DNA of 62,844 nucleotides from JAQBGV01 sp032128395 (lineage in GTDB: Bacteria > Planctomycetota > UBA8108 > UBA1146). The notes beneath the pieces were generated by a model. The model saw only the letters and a program-made list of their open reading frames with translations, ran no database searches and had not been told where the DNA came from. Location of the stretch: NCBI GenBank assembly GCA_032128395.1, contig JAQBGV010000085.1:1-62844 (forward strand), written 5' to 3'. The position numbers were made by a program, and so were the translations under genes. Within the stretch, counting starts at the first letter, position 1; every line of letters begins with the position of its first letter. Below are positions 17,867 through 28,165 of the stretch, in pieces.

Positions 17867-18536
17867 GGGCGACGCGACGCAATTGGACTCGTGCGACCCC
17901 GCCTCACCGAGATCGCCGTCCCGAGAGCAAGGCCCTCCTGACCCTCTTCCGGTCCGTCATCCCGATGTCGGACGGAACTCCCCACTCCTTGAGCCCGCTC
18001 TCGAAAAAAATCCAAAACTCCGGAGAGCGAACTGCCCCGACTCCCTCCAAGCCCAACCACTATCACCCTTTAGCAAGAGTCCTTCAAGTGACTAGTAGGC
18101 GGCAAGAAGCCATCTACATCCCCGGACCCAAGACCGAGCCGGCCGAAAAGGGCCGACGAGCCCCAGCGCGCAGGCCACCAGCCGAGCTGGCGAGAAGGGA
18201 CGATGAGCCAGCGCACTCCTGAATCAGAAGCGAGGAGCGGGACGAGGGGTAGGTAAGTGCAAGGCGAGAGGTGCCGCCCGACCGCAGGCGCGGGTTCCGC
18301 CCCGTCGAGGATCGAGTGGGGGCTCCCGACGGGGCAAACGCCCGCTCATTGTCACGCCGCGTTCGCGGGGGAAAAAAAGTGGCCCTCCCGGACCAACCGG
18401 GAGGGCGCCACCCCACCGTGACGCCCTCTGTCTCTCGCGCGGGACCCGCGTATCGCGCGAGAAGACGTACGTTGAGAGCGACCGATGTCGACCCCCCGGC
18501 CCACAAGGCTAGGGGGCATTTTCGCTGATTGATGTC
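17867..18536. other. 670-bp region without a gene, rich in hairpins
   Basis: I see no credible protein in either strand. The right half holds several perfect stems: CCAGC/GCTGG near 18179, GCCCCGTCG/CGACGGGGC (18299-18307 with 18327-18335), the terminator at 18372-18406, and TCTCGCGCG/CGCGCGAGA (18433-18441 with 18454-18462). The left end is the upstream region of flgM and contains an A-tract at 18005-18011. It could encode a structured RNA; RNase P, tmRNA and SRP signatures were looked for and not found. Confidence 0.5.
18372..18406 (-). terminator. Rho-independent terminator
   Basis: Ten-bp perfect stem GCCCTCCCGG/CCGGGAGGGC with a five-base loop at 18382-18406, followed on the minus strand by CAC and seven T residues (18372-18378). 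It should end the transcript of the genes at 21125-18537, leaving a 3' untranslated region of about 130 bases that contains one more perfect hairpin. Confidence 0.8.
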
Positions 18537-19985
18537 CTAGTAGAAGTCCGGATCGGTCCGCATTGCTTTCGGCGGTTTCGCAACACTCGCTGGATCCAAC
18601 ATGAACTGCACCGGCGAGGTCGAGGCTCGGCCCGAATTCACGCCGAAGAGCTCGAAGACTCCGCCGGCAGGAGGATCGGCCTCCTCAGCCGGGGGCGACC
18701 CGCAGTCGTCGGACTCGATGATCACCTGAAAGACACCTCCTCCACCAGGAAGCGAGAAGGTGTGGAGCCCGGGACCACTCGAGGTGGGCGCAGCCGAGGT
18801 GCCGCCGCCGCGCCCACAGACCGGGCAGGTACCCGAGGTGGGAGATGCCGGGGCAGTCGGGGCCGTTCTCGGCCGCCGGCGCTGCACCGCAACTGGAGCG
18901 CGGGGGGTGGAGATCCGAGGATCGACCAGGACGGCATGCGGTCGGGGAGCGACCGGGACCCGCACACCCGATTGTGGCTCAAAGAACGATCGCACTCCAG
19001 CCGCCGCCGCCCCACCGTTCGCGCAGCAGGGGCAGCTACACCCGGTCGTGGACCGGGAAGCCCCCGGGGCTGGAGTCGGTGCGAGCCGGATGACGTGCCG
19101 ACCGTTGTGCATCTGGGGGGCCGTAGGGGCGGTCGTCTTCGTCTTTCTCTTGATCTTCGGCGTTCGATTCCCTGAGTCTTCCTGACCCTGCTCGAACCAG
19201 ACCCCCCCGTCGTGCCCTTCGAGTGCATGCTGCAGGTGCTCGCGCAGCGCCTCGTTGTCGATCCCCTGGAGGCGCCCCTCGAGCGCGCCTTGCAGGTGCT
19301 CGTGCATCGCCTGCTGGTCGACTCCGTGAAGTTGCCCTTCGAGCGCCTTCTGAAGCTGCTCGTGGAGCGCGCCGGAGTTCTTGGGATCGAAGCGGAGGAC
19401 CCTTCGATCTCCATCGGTCTCGATGACAAGGACGCCGTGGGAGCCGTCCACCCTGACGTCGACGTCAACGTCCGGAGCGACCTCGAACACCTGAGTCCCG
19501 GGGAGCCCACGCAGGATCTTCCTCTGGACGCGCGGATCATCTCCGGCTCTGGTGCTCTCGATGAAATCTGCGCCTTCGATGATCTCCTCGATCTCCTGGG
19601 CGTCGCCACCGAACTCGACGTCGTCATCGGCGAGTTTCCGGAGAATCGTTCGGAAGTCCTGGGCATTCTTCGCCGGTTTCGCCTGCTTCTCGATCGCCTT
19701 CCGCGACTTCTTCAGCGCCTTGCGTTCGTTCTCGAGGGCCTTCAGCTCCGCGCGGATGGCTGCGATCTTCGCCTCGAGCTCGTCGCGCCTGACTTCGAGC
19801 TCGTCGTCGACCGATCCCGTGTTCACATCATCGCCGAGGCTACATGTGATCTGCATGCAGCCCTTCGCCTCACCGGCGTCCCCCGCGATCGCCGCTGCGT
19901 CTGGGGCTGAAGCTGCCGCGATCAGGGTCACCACGCAGGCGACCAGTCCGCGACGGAGCGGTGGGTGAGAAGCAAATCGAACCAT
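18537..19985 (-). CDS. exported coiled-coil protein with tandem repeats and CxxC pairs
   Basis: Protein of 482 residues, family unknown. A signal peptide is likely (about 1-33). A coiled coil of about 50 residues follows (LEVRRDELEAKIAAIRAEL onward). At about 205-260 there are three copies of a roughly 20-residue repeat with the pattern LHEQLQKALEGQLHGVD / MHEHLQGALEGRLQGID / LREHLQHALEG. The C-terminal half is Pro/Ala/Thr rich with two cysteine clusters, CSCPCC and CPVCG, that could bind metal. It lies 24 bases after the HEAT/PDZ gene and shares its transcript, ending at the terminator at 18372. Confidence 0.7.
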   Translation of the reverse strand: MVRFASHPPLRRGLVACVVTLIAAASAPDAAAIAGDAGEAKGCMQITCSLGDDVNTGSVDDELEVRRDELEAKIAAIRAELKALENERKALKKSRKAIEKQAKPAKNAQDFRTILRKLADDDVEFGGDAQEIEEIIEGADFIESTRAGDDPRVQRKILRGLPGTQVFEVAPDVDVDVRVDGSHGVLVIETDGDRRVLRFDPKNSGALHEQLQKALEGQLHGVDQQAMHEHLQGALEGRLQGIDNEALREHLQHALEGHDGGVWFEQGQEDSGNRTPKIKRKTKTTAPTAPQMHNGRHVIRLAPTPAPGASRSTTGCSCPCCANGGAAAAGVRSFFEPQSGVRVPVAPRPHAVLVDPRISTPRAPVAVQRRRPRTAPTAPASPTSGTCPVCGRGGGTSAAPTSSGPGLHTFSLPGGGGVFQVIIESDDCGSPPAEEADPPAGGVFELFGVNSGRASTSPVQFMLDPASVAKPPKAMRTDPDFY

Positions 19986-20009
19986 CGTTGGAACCCTTCT
20001 TGGAAGTCT

Positions 20010-21125
20010 TTAGAGCGATTTGCCCGCAAGTGTGACCGTCACGGTCCGAGCGGCCCCGCGGTGCAATGTCTCGAGTTCGATCTCGCCCCGCTTGTCCTGG
20101 GGATCGACCGCCTCTCGGAGGGCTTTCCGCAGTGCGGTCACGCCGTCGACCGGAACTCCACCGGCGGTCAGCAAGATATCGTGCTTCTCGAGCCCGGCTC
20201 GCTCGGCGCGGCTCCCCGGAACGATCTCTCCGAGCAGCACTCCACGCCCGTCGGGAATCGACAGATGGACGCGCAGTGAAGGGTGAAGGGTCTCGAGGAC
20301 CACGCCGAGCGACGATTCCTCGGCGAAGCTGGTTTCCCTGAAGGTGTCGAACACCTTCTCGCCGTCATTCCAGATCTGAACCCGGGATGAGCCCGAATCG
20401 AATCCCTCGCCGAACAATTCGCCCGGCCAATTCTCGGCGACGGAGGGGAAGTCCGTGAGCTTCCGCTGCAATCGCTCGCGCAGCTCCGCGATCCGCTCGT
20501 CGATCCGGCCGAAGTTTCCGAATTCACCAAGATCTCGGAGGGCCAGACCCCCGAAGTCGAACTCACGCGCTCCGAAGTCTCGCATGCGGAGGCGTTCTGG
20601 AGTCCGAAGTTCGAGTCGATCGAAGATCTCATCGAGTCGACGCCTCGCCTCGTCGAAGGCAGGGTCGGCGAGTTCCGATAGGTCGCGGAACCGACCTCCG
20701 CGATCGCTGTGCTCCACCTCTTCAGCGGCGGCGCGCCCCACGATCGCTTCGATCAGAGCCTGGGCCCGGCGCCGCAGCTCCGGATCCTTGCTCTCGAGCC
20801 CTTTCCGCAGAGCGGGGAGCGCAGCTTCCCCCTGCATCAAGAGCTCTCGGGAGGCTTGCTGCCGAACCCGGTAGCTCGAGTCCGCGAGCGACTCGACCAT
20901 CGCGGACACCGCCGCATCGTCCTGATTGTGCTCAGAAACGGTGGAGTCTGGCTGGTCCATGCTGGAGCGGGCCGCGGCGGCCGCCGCGAGGAGAGGGAGG
21001 ACCGGAGTCCCGGCGAGACCGAGAACGGCTACCAAGGCGAACCGGACGGACAGGGAGGGCGCCCGATTCTCAGAATGGGTGTGGGAGTGTTGGCAGCGGC
21101 TCGACAACCCGAGACTCCGGCTCAT
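20010..21125 (-). CDS. exported HEAT-like plus PDZ domain protein
   Basis: Protein of 371 residues from the ATG at 21123-21125, which has AAAGGA upstream. A signal peptide or anchor lies at about 25-55 (VRFALVAVLGLAGTPVLPLLAAAAAA). Residues about 65-125 form an armadillo/HEAT-like helical pair (VESLADSSYRVRQQASRELL..GEAALPALRKGLES). The C-terminal 90 residues are a PDZ domain: LGVVLE, GVLLGEIVPGSRAERAGLEKHDILLTAGG. PDZ domains bind C-terminal peptides; there is no protease domain here. First gene of a two-gene unit with the coiled-coil protein. Confidence 0.78.
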   Translation of the reverse strand: MSRSLGLSSRCQHSHTHSENRAPSLSVRFALVAVLGLAGTPVLPLLAAAAAARSSMDQPDSTVSEHNQDDAAVSAMVESLADSSYRVRQQASRELLMQGEAALPALRKGLESKDPELRRRAQALIEAIVGRAAAEEVEHSDRGGRFRDLSELADPAFDEARRRLDEIFDRLELRTPERLRMRDFGAREFDFGGLALRDLGEFGNFGRIDERIAELRERLQRKLTDFPSVAENWPGELFGEGFDSGSSRVQIWNDGEKVFDTFRETSFAEESSLGVVLETLHPSLRVHLSIPDGRGVLLGEIVPGSRAERAGLEKHDILLTAGGVPVDGVTALRKALREAVDPQDKRGEIELETLHRGAARTVTVTLAGKSL

Positions 21126-21223
21126 GGGTTCTTTGTCCTTTCGAAGACGGGTTCTCTTACAAAGTCCGTACCACTTACCCCGAACAGATCGCCCCGGTCG
21201 CAGGGTTCCGCATAAGTCGTTTC

Positions 21224-21378
21224 GAGCAGTGGGGCTAGGCGGAGCGGAAACCGATAGCGTCGGGTGGGATGAGCAGCACCCTCCACGGGGGAGTTGGGAC
21301 TTTGCCCCTTCTCCGCCGGGAGGGCGCCGCAATTGAGGTCGGGCTCGTCTCGACACGTAGAGGACCACCCCACTGCTC
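21224..21378. repeat. 11-bp inverted repeat bracketing an intergenic region
   Basis: GAGCAGTGGGG at 21224-21234 and CCCCACTGCTC at 21368-21378 are perfect inverted copies 133 bases apart, spanning the gap between the gene ending at 21379 and the gene starting at 21125. The gap has no gene. It probably holds the promoter and leader of the HEAT/PDZ gene. Confidence 0.5.
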
Positions 21379-24300
21379 TCAGTCGAGCGGGATGTCGAGG
21401 ATCGTCGTCTCGCCCTCGAAGACTTGAGCGTCGTACTGGACGCCACCGTCGCGCAGCTTCTCGTCGTTCTCTCGCGATCCGAAGTTCATCACTCGCAGAA
21501 CGTAGTCGCCGGACGGAAGTCCTGTGATCGAGTACCAGCCCTTTCGATCGGTCACCACGCGCCGGTCCTGTCCCTTGCCACCGCTGGCTAGGAGGACCGA
21601 TTGGCTCGCCACTCCAACCCCGCCGCGGGTGACAGTCCCTTCGATCGTCCCTCCAGCTCCGAGGGCCATCTCCAGATCCTTGGTGCCGGACTGTACGTCC
21701 CGGACGACCTCGGACATGTACGACCGGTGCTCGAACTTCAGGGTCACGCGCTGGGAGGAGAGCCCGATCAGGTCGAAGGAACCGTCCGCGGCGGTGGTCA
21801 CAAGATCGCGCCGGCCCGCTGCGGGCTGCGGGCGAGTCTCCGTGACCGGGAGGAAGTGGCGGTTGCCGCCGATCACGGTGACGGTCGCGCCGGGAATGGG
21901 TTCACCGGTCCGCGCGTCGATGATGAATCCGGAGATCCGCCCTCCTTCACCGAGTGCGACGGAGGGAAGTTCGCTGACGCGGTCCGACTGGACAACGATG
22001 TTCTCGAGGATCTCGGGTGCGAATCCCGGAGCCCCGATCATCACCTCATAGACTCCGGGCTGTAGGCCGTCGAATTCGTACGATCCGTTCGTGTTGGAGA
22101 AGGTGCGCGCGGCGACTCGGGGCTTCGCTCGGCCGTCGAGGTCGATCAGCTTCGGCGAAACGCTGAAGGCGCGCAGTGGCTCGCCAGATTCGGCGTAAGC
22201 CATGCCGCGAATCGCACCGAACGCTTCGAGGACGAAGTCGACCCCCTCCTGGTTCACCGGCTGCTCGAAGAGCCGGACATTCCCGTAGCCCGTCGTCTCG
22301 GCCTCCACATCGACTGGGAAGTACCCGAGCTCGTCGAAGTGGTACTGACCGTTCGTGTCGGTCGAGGTGGTGAGTTTCTTCAGCCCCGCAGAGGTGTCGA
22401 TGACCGTCACCCGAGCGTTCGCGAGGGGTGCCCCGAGAGAATTCCGGACCGTCCCGGAGATGTGGGCACCTGTCGTCATGCGGACTTCGACCCCGGTGGT
22501 GGTCCGGCCCTCGGTCACCTGGAGACCAGTGACTTCGATCGTCAGGTAGCCCCTCGCGGCGCAGAGCAGAGTCAGCTCTCCCGAGTCGAGGCGGCGGAGA
22601 GTGTAGTTGCCCTGGGCGTCGGTGTACGCCTTGTTGGTGAGGGACGCCGGGTTCACAACGCTCATCACGTCGTCCTTGGCCCCGACCGTCGCATCCGCGA
22701 CGGGTTGACCGTTCTCATCGATCACCCGGCCCGAGATCGCACCTCCGATCCTCATCACGAGCTCGAGTCCGGACAGCTCCTGGCCGGACTCGAGGGCGAA
22801 TATTTCTCCGCGACTCGTCAGGTAGTTGTGGTGGGCACCCTCGAGGAACGTCTCCCCGCCTGCTTCGACCTGCGAGAGGATAAAGCTCCCATCGGCGGCA
22901 GAGGTCGTCATCTCACCGACGCTCACTACCACCGCGTTGGTCGCGTGGGTGCGCCGAGCGCTGATCCGGACCCCCTCGATCGCCTGACCGTTTGCGTCGA
23001 TCACCATGCCACGCACGGTGCCGTTGCGCTCGAGGAAGAAGTTCTCGGGTCCGGTGACGATCCCTTCGGTGACGTCCATCTTGTAGTTCGCGACCCGCTG
23101 ATACCCCAGGGCGTCGATGTTGACGTGGGCGACTCCGCGGCGCTGCTCGCTGATCCCCCGCACGAAGAAGACCCCCGAGGCATCGGAGATCCCCGACTTT
23201 TGCTCGCCACCGACGTCGTGCACCGTGATCACCGCTCCGGCGACCGGCTCGTTGCTCGTCGCATCGAACACCGCACCGGTGACCGCGCATCCCTCGGTCA
23301 GGTGAATCGTCAGCTGCTGATCGGAGGTCTGGAGCTTCGCATCGACATGGGTGGCGAAGTCTTCGTGACTCACGACTAGGCGGAAATTTCCCGCCCCCAA
23401 GCTGTCGAAGACGAATTCCCCCGCACCGTCCGTGACGATGGAGTCATCGTTGAAATCCGTGGGTGGGCTCGCCGGCTGGCCGCCGCCGACCGGGTTCACT
23501 TTGCAGCGAGCACCCTCGAGCACCGAGCCGAATGGGTCGTAAACGACCCCGCGAATCGTGCTTCCCGGATCGAGTGAAATCAGAAGCTCCGACTGCTGAC
23601 CAAGCTCGACACGCACTTTTTCGAGCCCATGCGTCTGGTAGCCACTCGCACGGGCGACGAGACGGTAGTCGAACTCCCCACCGATGGCATCGAAGTGGAA
23701 CGTACCGCTCGCGTCGGTCTCCCGCCGATCGAGCGGCGGAAGAACACGCTCGAGGATGATCTCCATCAAGTCTTGGCTGTCGCTCGAGCGGTAGATCTCT
23801 ACGAGCGCACCGGCGATCGGTCCCCCTGCGACATCGACGACGGTGCCGATCAATTGCCCGCCGATCTGCAGATTGAAATCGACCCCTACCGAGCCGGCTT
23901 TCACGAAACGACGCTCCTCGGGGGCGAAGGTGGAAGCGATCACCTGGAGTCGATAGGAGTCATTCTCGAGTCCGACGATCGTGTACTCACCCGCCTCGTC
24001 CGAGGTGGCGAAGACCCCGGGCTCGTTCTTCATGTCTTCGAATTCGATCAGATGGAGGATCCGCTCTTCGAAGGACTCCTCCGGGTCGACTCGTTCGAGG
24101 AACGCACCGACGAGAGCCCCGGAAACCGGTGCGCCGAGGGGGTCGCGAATCGTCCCTCGAATCGTCAGTCCGCTCGCGAGAATGAGCTCGATCACCGGCT
24201 GCTCGGCGCCCTCGGCGAGTGTCACTCGCTTCTTCGCGGTCGGGTACCCCGCAGCGCTCGCCGCAAAGTCGTAGATCCCGGAGGCGAGGCCCTCGAACCG

Positions 24301-24627
24301 GAAGGAACCATCGGAAGAGCTCTTGGTCGCTCCGACCGAGTCGAACTTCGGCGAGCTCACCATCCCCGTGACACGGCGGCACTCCACCGTCACGTCGGCG
24401 AGTACGTTCCCCGCGTCGTTCTTCACCGTCCCGGTGACGTCGACCGCCTCCTGGGGAGGAGTCTCGATGCCAGTAATCGGCTCGATGACCTGCTCACCGT
24501 TGCCGCTCACCGTAGAGGGATTGTCTCGAGTTTGGTCCTTCTTCGGATCGCCTCCGGCCAAGAAAATGGCGGCGGCGATCCCCACAACGACCGCCGCTGC
24601 GATCAGTGCTTTCACCAGAGTGTTCAT
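21379..24627 (-). CDS. giant carboxypeptidase-regulatory-like repeat protein
   Basis: Protein of 1082 residues starting at the ATG 24625-24627 (GAGGA upstream). One N-terminal transmembrane helix (VKALIAAAVVVGIAAAIFLAGG) anchors it; the rest is extracytoplasmic. About eleven tandem beta-sandwich modules of 80-100 residues each start with a GTV.D..G.PV.GA.V pattern, for example GTVKNDAGNVLADVTVEC, GRVIDENGQPVADATVGA and GFIIDARTGEPIPGATVTV, and usually contain G.Y.F..L..G.Y.L. This is the CarboxypepD_reg-like/Cna-B fold. Likely structural or adhesive at the cell surface; no enzymatic domain is visible. It lies 101 bases after the response regulator gene on the same strand. Confidence 0.85.
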   Translation of the reverse strand: MNTLVKALIAAAVVVGIAAAIFLAGGDPKKDQTRDNPSTVSGNGEQVIEPITGIETPPQEAVDVTGTVKNDAGNVLADVTVECRRVTGMVSSPKFDSVGATKSSSDGSFRFEGLASGIYDFAASAAGYPTAKKRVTLAEGAEQPVIELILASGLTIRGTIRDPLGAPVSGALVGAFLERVDPEESFEERILHLIEFEDMKNEPGVFATSDEAGEYTIVGLENDSYRLQVIASTFAPEERRFVKAGSVGVDFNLQIGGQLIGTVVDVAGGPIAGALVEIYRSSDSQDLMEIILERVLPPLDRRETDASGTFHFDAIGGEFDYRLVARASGYQTHGLEKVRVELGQQSELLISLDPGSTIRGVVYDPFGSVLEGARCKVNPVGGGQPASPPTDFNDDSIVTDGAGEFVFDSLGAGNFRLVVSHEDFATHVDAKLQTSDQQLTIHLTEGCAVTGAVFDATSNEPVAGAVITVHDVGGEQKSGISDASGVFFVRGISEQRRGVAHVNIDALGYQRVANYKMDVTEGIVTGPENFFLERNGTVRGMVIDANGQAIEGVRISARRTHATNAVVVSVGEMTTSAADGSFILSQVEAGGETFLEGAHHNYLTSRGEIFALESGQELSGLELVMRIGGAISGRVIDENGQPVADATVGAKDDVMSVVNPASLTNKAYTDAQGNYTLRRLDSGELTLLCAARGYLTIEVTGLQVTEGRTTTGVEVRMTTGAHISGTVRNSLGAPLANARVTVIDTSAGLKKLTTSTDTNGQYHFDELGYFPVDVEAETTGYGNVRLFEQPVNQEGVDFVLEAFGAIRGMAYAESGEPLRAFSVSPKLIDLDGRAKPRVAARTFSNTNGSYEFDGLQPGVYEVMIGAPGFAPEILENIVVQSDRVSELPSVALGEGGRISGFIIDARTGEPIPGATVTVIGGNRHFLPVTETRPQPAAGRRDLVTTAADGSFDLIGLSSQRVTLKFEHRSYMSEVVRDVQSGTKDLEMALGAGGTIEGTVTRGGVGVASQSVLLASGGKGQDRRVVTDRKGWYSITGLPSGDYVLRVMNFGSRENDEKLRDGGVQYDAQVFEGETTILDIPLD

Positions 24628-24728
24628 CTCGCATCCTCGTTTCTGGGTACGCCGGGGGGTCGGTGTCCCCACCTGGGTTTGGGTTCCGAGATCACCCTGG
24701 GATCAGCACGCGCGTGAGGCGAAGCGCC

Positions 24729-26203
<1,475 letters not shown>

Positions 26204-26207
<4 letters not shown>

Positions 26208-27820
26208 GCCGCCCCCTCATGCCCAGGGCACGGAAAAACGAAGGCGACCGCGGTCCCCTCACCGACCGCGCTCCGCAATTCGACTCGCCCGCAGTGGCGT
26301 TCCGCGGTCCGGCGAGCGATCGCCATGCCGAGACCGGTCCCTCCCTTGCGGGTGGTGTAGTACGGCACGAAAACGCGTTCGAGATCTTCGGGGGGGATCC
26401 CGGGGCCGTCGTCGGAGAAGCTGACCAGGAGCTCCGGTCCGTTCCGCCCCTGTCGGAGGCCGGATGAGACCACTAGGTGCCCCCCCTCGTCTCCGAGTGC
26501 CTGGAGTGCGTTGATCGCGATGTTGAGGAACGCACTCTTGATCTCCTGGCGGTTCCAGCTGAGAGAAGGAAGCCCCTCCTCGAGGTCGAGTGCGAGCTCG
26601 ACATTCCGCCCGGTCGCTTCCTTGCGCAGCAAGCGGAAGAGCTCATCGACGAGTTCATTCGGATCGACTGCCTCGGCTTCACGGGCCGCAGGTTGAGCGA
26701 GTGAGAGGAAATTGCTGACGAGCAGATTGAGGCGCTCGACCTCCCGCTGCACGTCGGCGGTGAATCGGAGGAAGCGCTCACGCCCGCGATCGTCGCCGGG
26801 GACGAACTCGTCGCGGATCTGGCCGATGTTCAGGTGGATGGCATTGAGCGGGTTGCGCACGTCGTGGGCGACGCCGGCCGCAAGATCACCCATGTGCTGG
26901 ATCCGCTCGCGCTGCGAGAGCTCGCGCTCCAACTCGCGACCGTCGCTGAGTCGCTCGACCATCGCGTTGAACTGCCGACCGAGGTGACCGAACTCCTCGC
27001 CGGGACGCTCCGGCACCCGCGCTTCGAAATCTCCCTCGGCGAGGCATTGGAACCCGTGAACCACCTCATCGACTGGACGAGTGACCCGGACGCCGAGGAA
27101 CCACGCGAGCGCAATGCCGATCAAGAATACGCCGACGGTCGCGAGCAGGTCATGCCGTTTCGAGGAGTTGAACAGCTCCTGCACCACATCGACGTGCTTC
27201 GTGATGTCGAGGACCGGGGGGGCACTCTCACCCGGGAGCGGCAGTCCGAGTCCGGACTCGAGGTCGTGATCGCTACCGATCCGGACCGCCGGACCTCCGG
27301 CGATGGTCGAAACGACCGTCGCCGTTTCGGGCGGGTGGGCCGTCGACGGGTCTGATTCGACTTCCGGAGTCGCGCCCGGTTCGAGGCCAGCGGGACGAGG
27401 CGCCGCTTCTCGCTCGAGGGTGAGTTGCAGCTGCCGGGCCAGCTCTGCCGAAAACGTCGGATCTGCGACGAGTACGAAGCGTGGGCGCCCCGGCGTCCGC
27501 TGCACCCCGGACGGGGCCCGTGCCCGCGAGTCCGCACGACGCGTTGCCTCCGGCCGCATGATCGCCGTGAAGCGGATCCCCTGGAGCGCGATGCCGATCG
27601 GATGCCCGAGCCTGTTCCGAAGCCGCGCAAGCTGCGTCTCGGTCTGCTGGGCGATCAGATCGCTCGTGTCGTTGGCGATATCCTGCGCCACTTTTTCCAA
27701 CTCCTGGAGCAGCTGCTGCTCATTGTGATCATGGATCACCGTCTGGAGCAAAAACGTGCCCGAGAGCACCAGGACCAGGACGGCGATCAGCTTGGTACGG
27801 AGATTCCAGAATCGACCCAT
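26204..27820 (-). CDS. membrane sensor histidine kinase (HAMP, NtrB/ZraS-like)
   Basis: Protein of 538 residues. First transmembrane helix about 10-28, a periplasmic sensor region of about 190 residues with Pro-rich segments and no recognised fold, second helix about 217-240 (LLATVGVFLIGIALAWFLGV), then HAMP, then the phospho-acceptor His in GVAHDVRNPLNAIH (about 325), N box NIAINALQAL, G boxes DDGPGIP and GGTGLGMAIA. It phosphorylates the overlapping NtrC-type regulator. The signal is unknown. Confidence 0.93.
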
Positions 27821-28165
27821 CGAACAGGCTCAGTTCCACTCCCGAGATAGGAGCTCTGGTGCCGAGAGAAAGGGGGGCAAACAACGTACCCCACCGACCC
27901 GATGCCGCGGCATCGAAGTGCAATTCCGGCTCCAGGATGCAAAGGCTTCAGTCACAAGGACTTAGAGCACCCGGTGCGGTACGATACCCCGTTTGAGGTC
28001 GGGCTTCGAGCGGAAAATTGCTCCGTTTGCGGCGCGATTGTAGCGAAACGCGACGATCGAACCGTCGAGAATGCGGACACTTCCGGGCCGTGGGCGGGGC
28101 CTACTCTTCTCCCGCTAGCCCGGGCAGAATTCGCGGAGACTCGAATCTGAAAGAAAGGCGAGAGC
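27821..28165. other. divergent intergenic region with 16-bp palindrome
   Basis: This 345-bp stretch separates the divergent histidine kinase and toroid-protein genes and holds no gene. A perfect 16-base palindrome CGATGCCGCGGCATCG sits at 27900-27915, 80 bases upstream of the kinase start, and could be an operator. A second small hairpin GCACC-C-GGTGC is at about 27967-27977. I could not assign promoter elements with confidence. Confidence 0.45.

Noticed and set aside
18280..18320. sigma54-like promoter (CGGCAC...TTGC) on the minus strand near 18272-18290
   Set aside because: The GG-to-GC spacing is 13 rather than 10 bases, so it does not fit a -24/-12 site.
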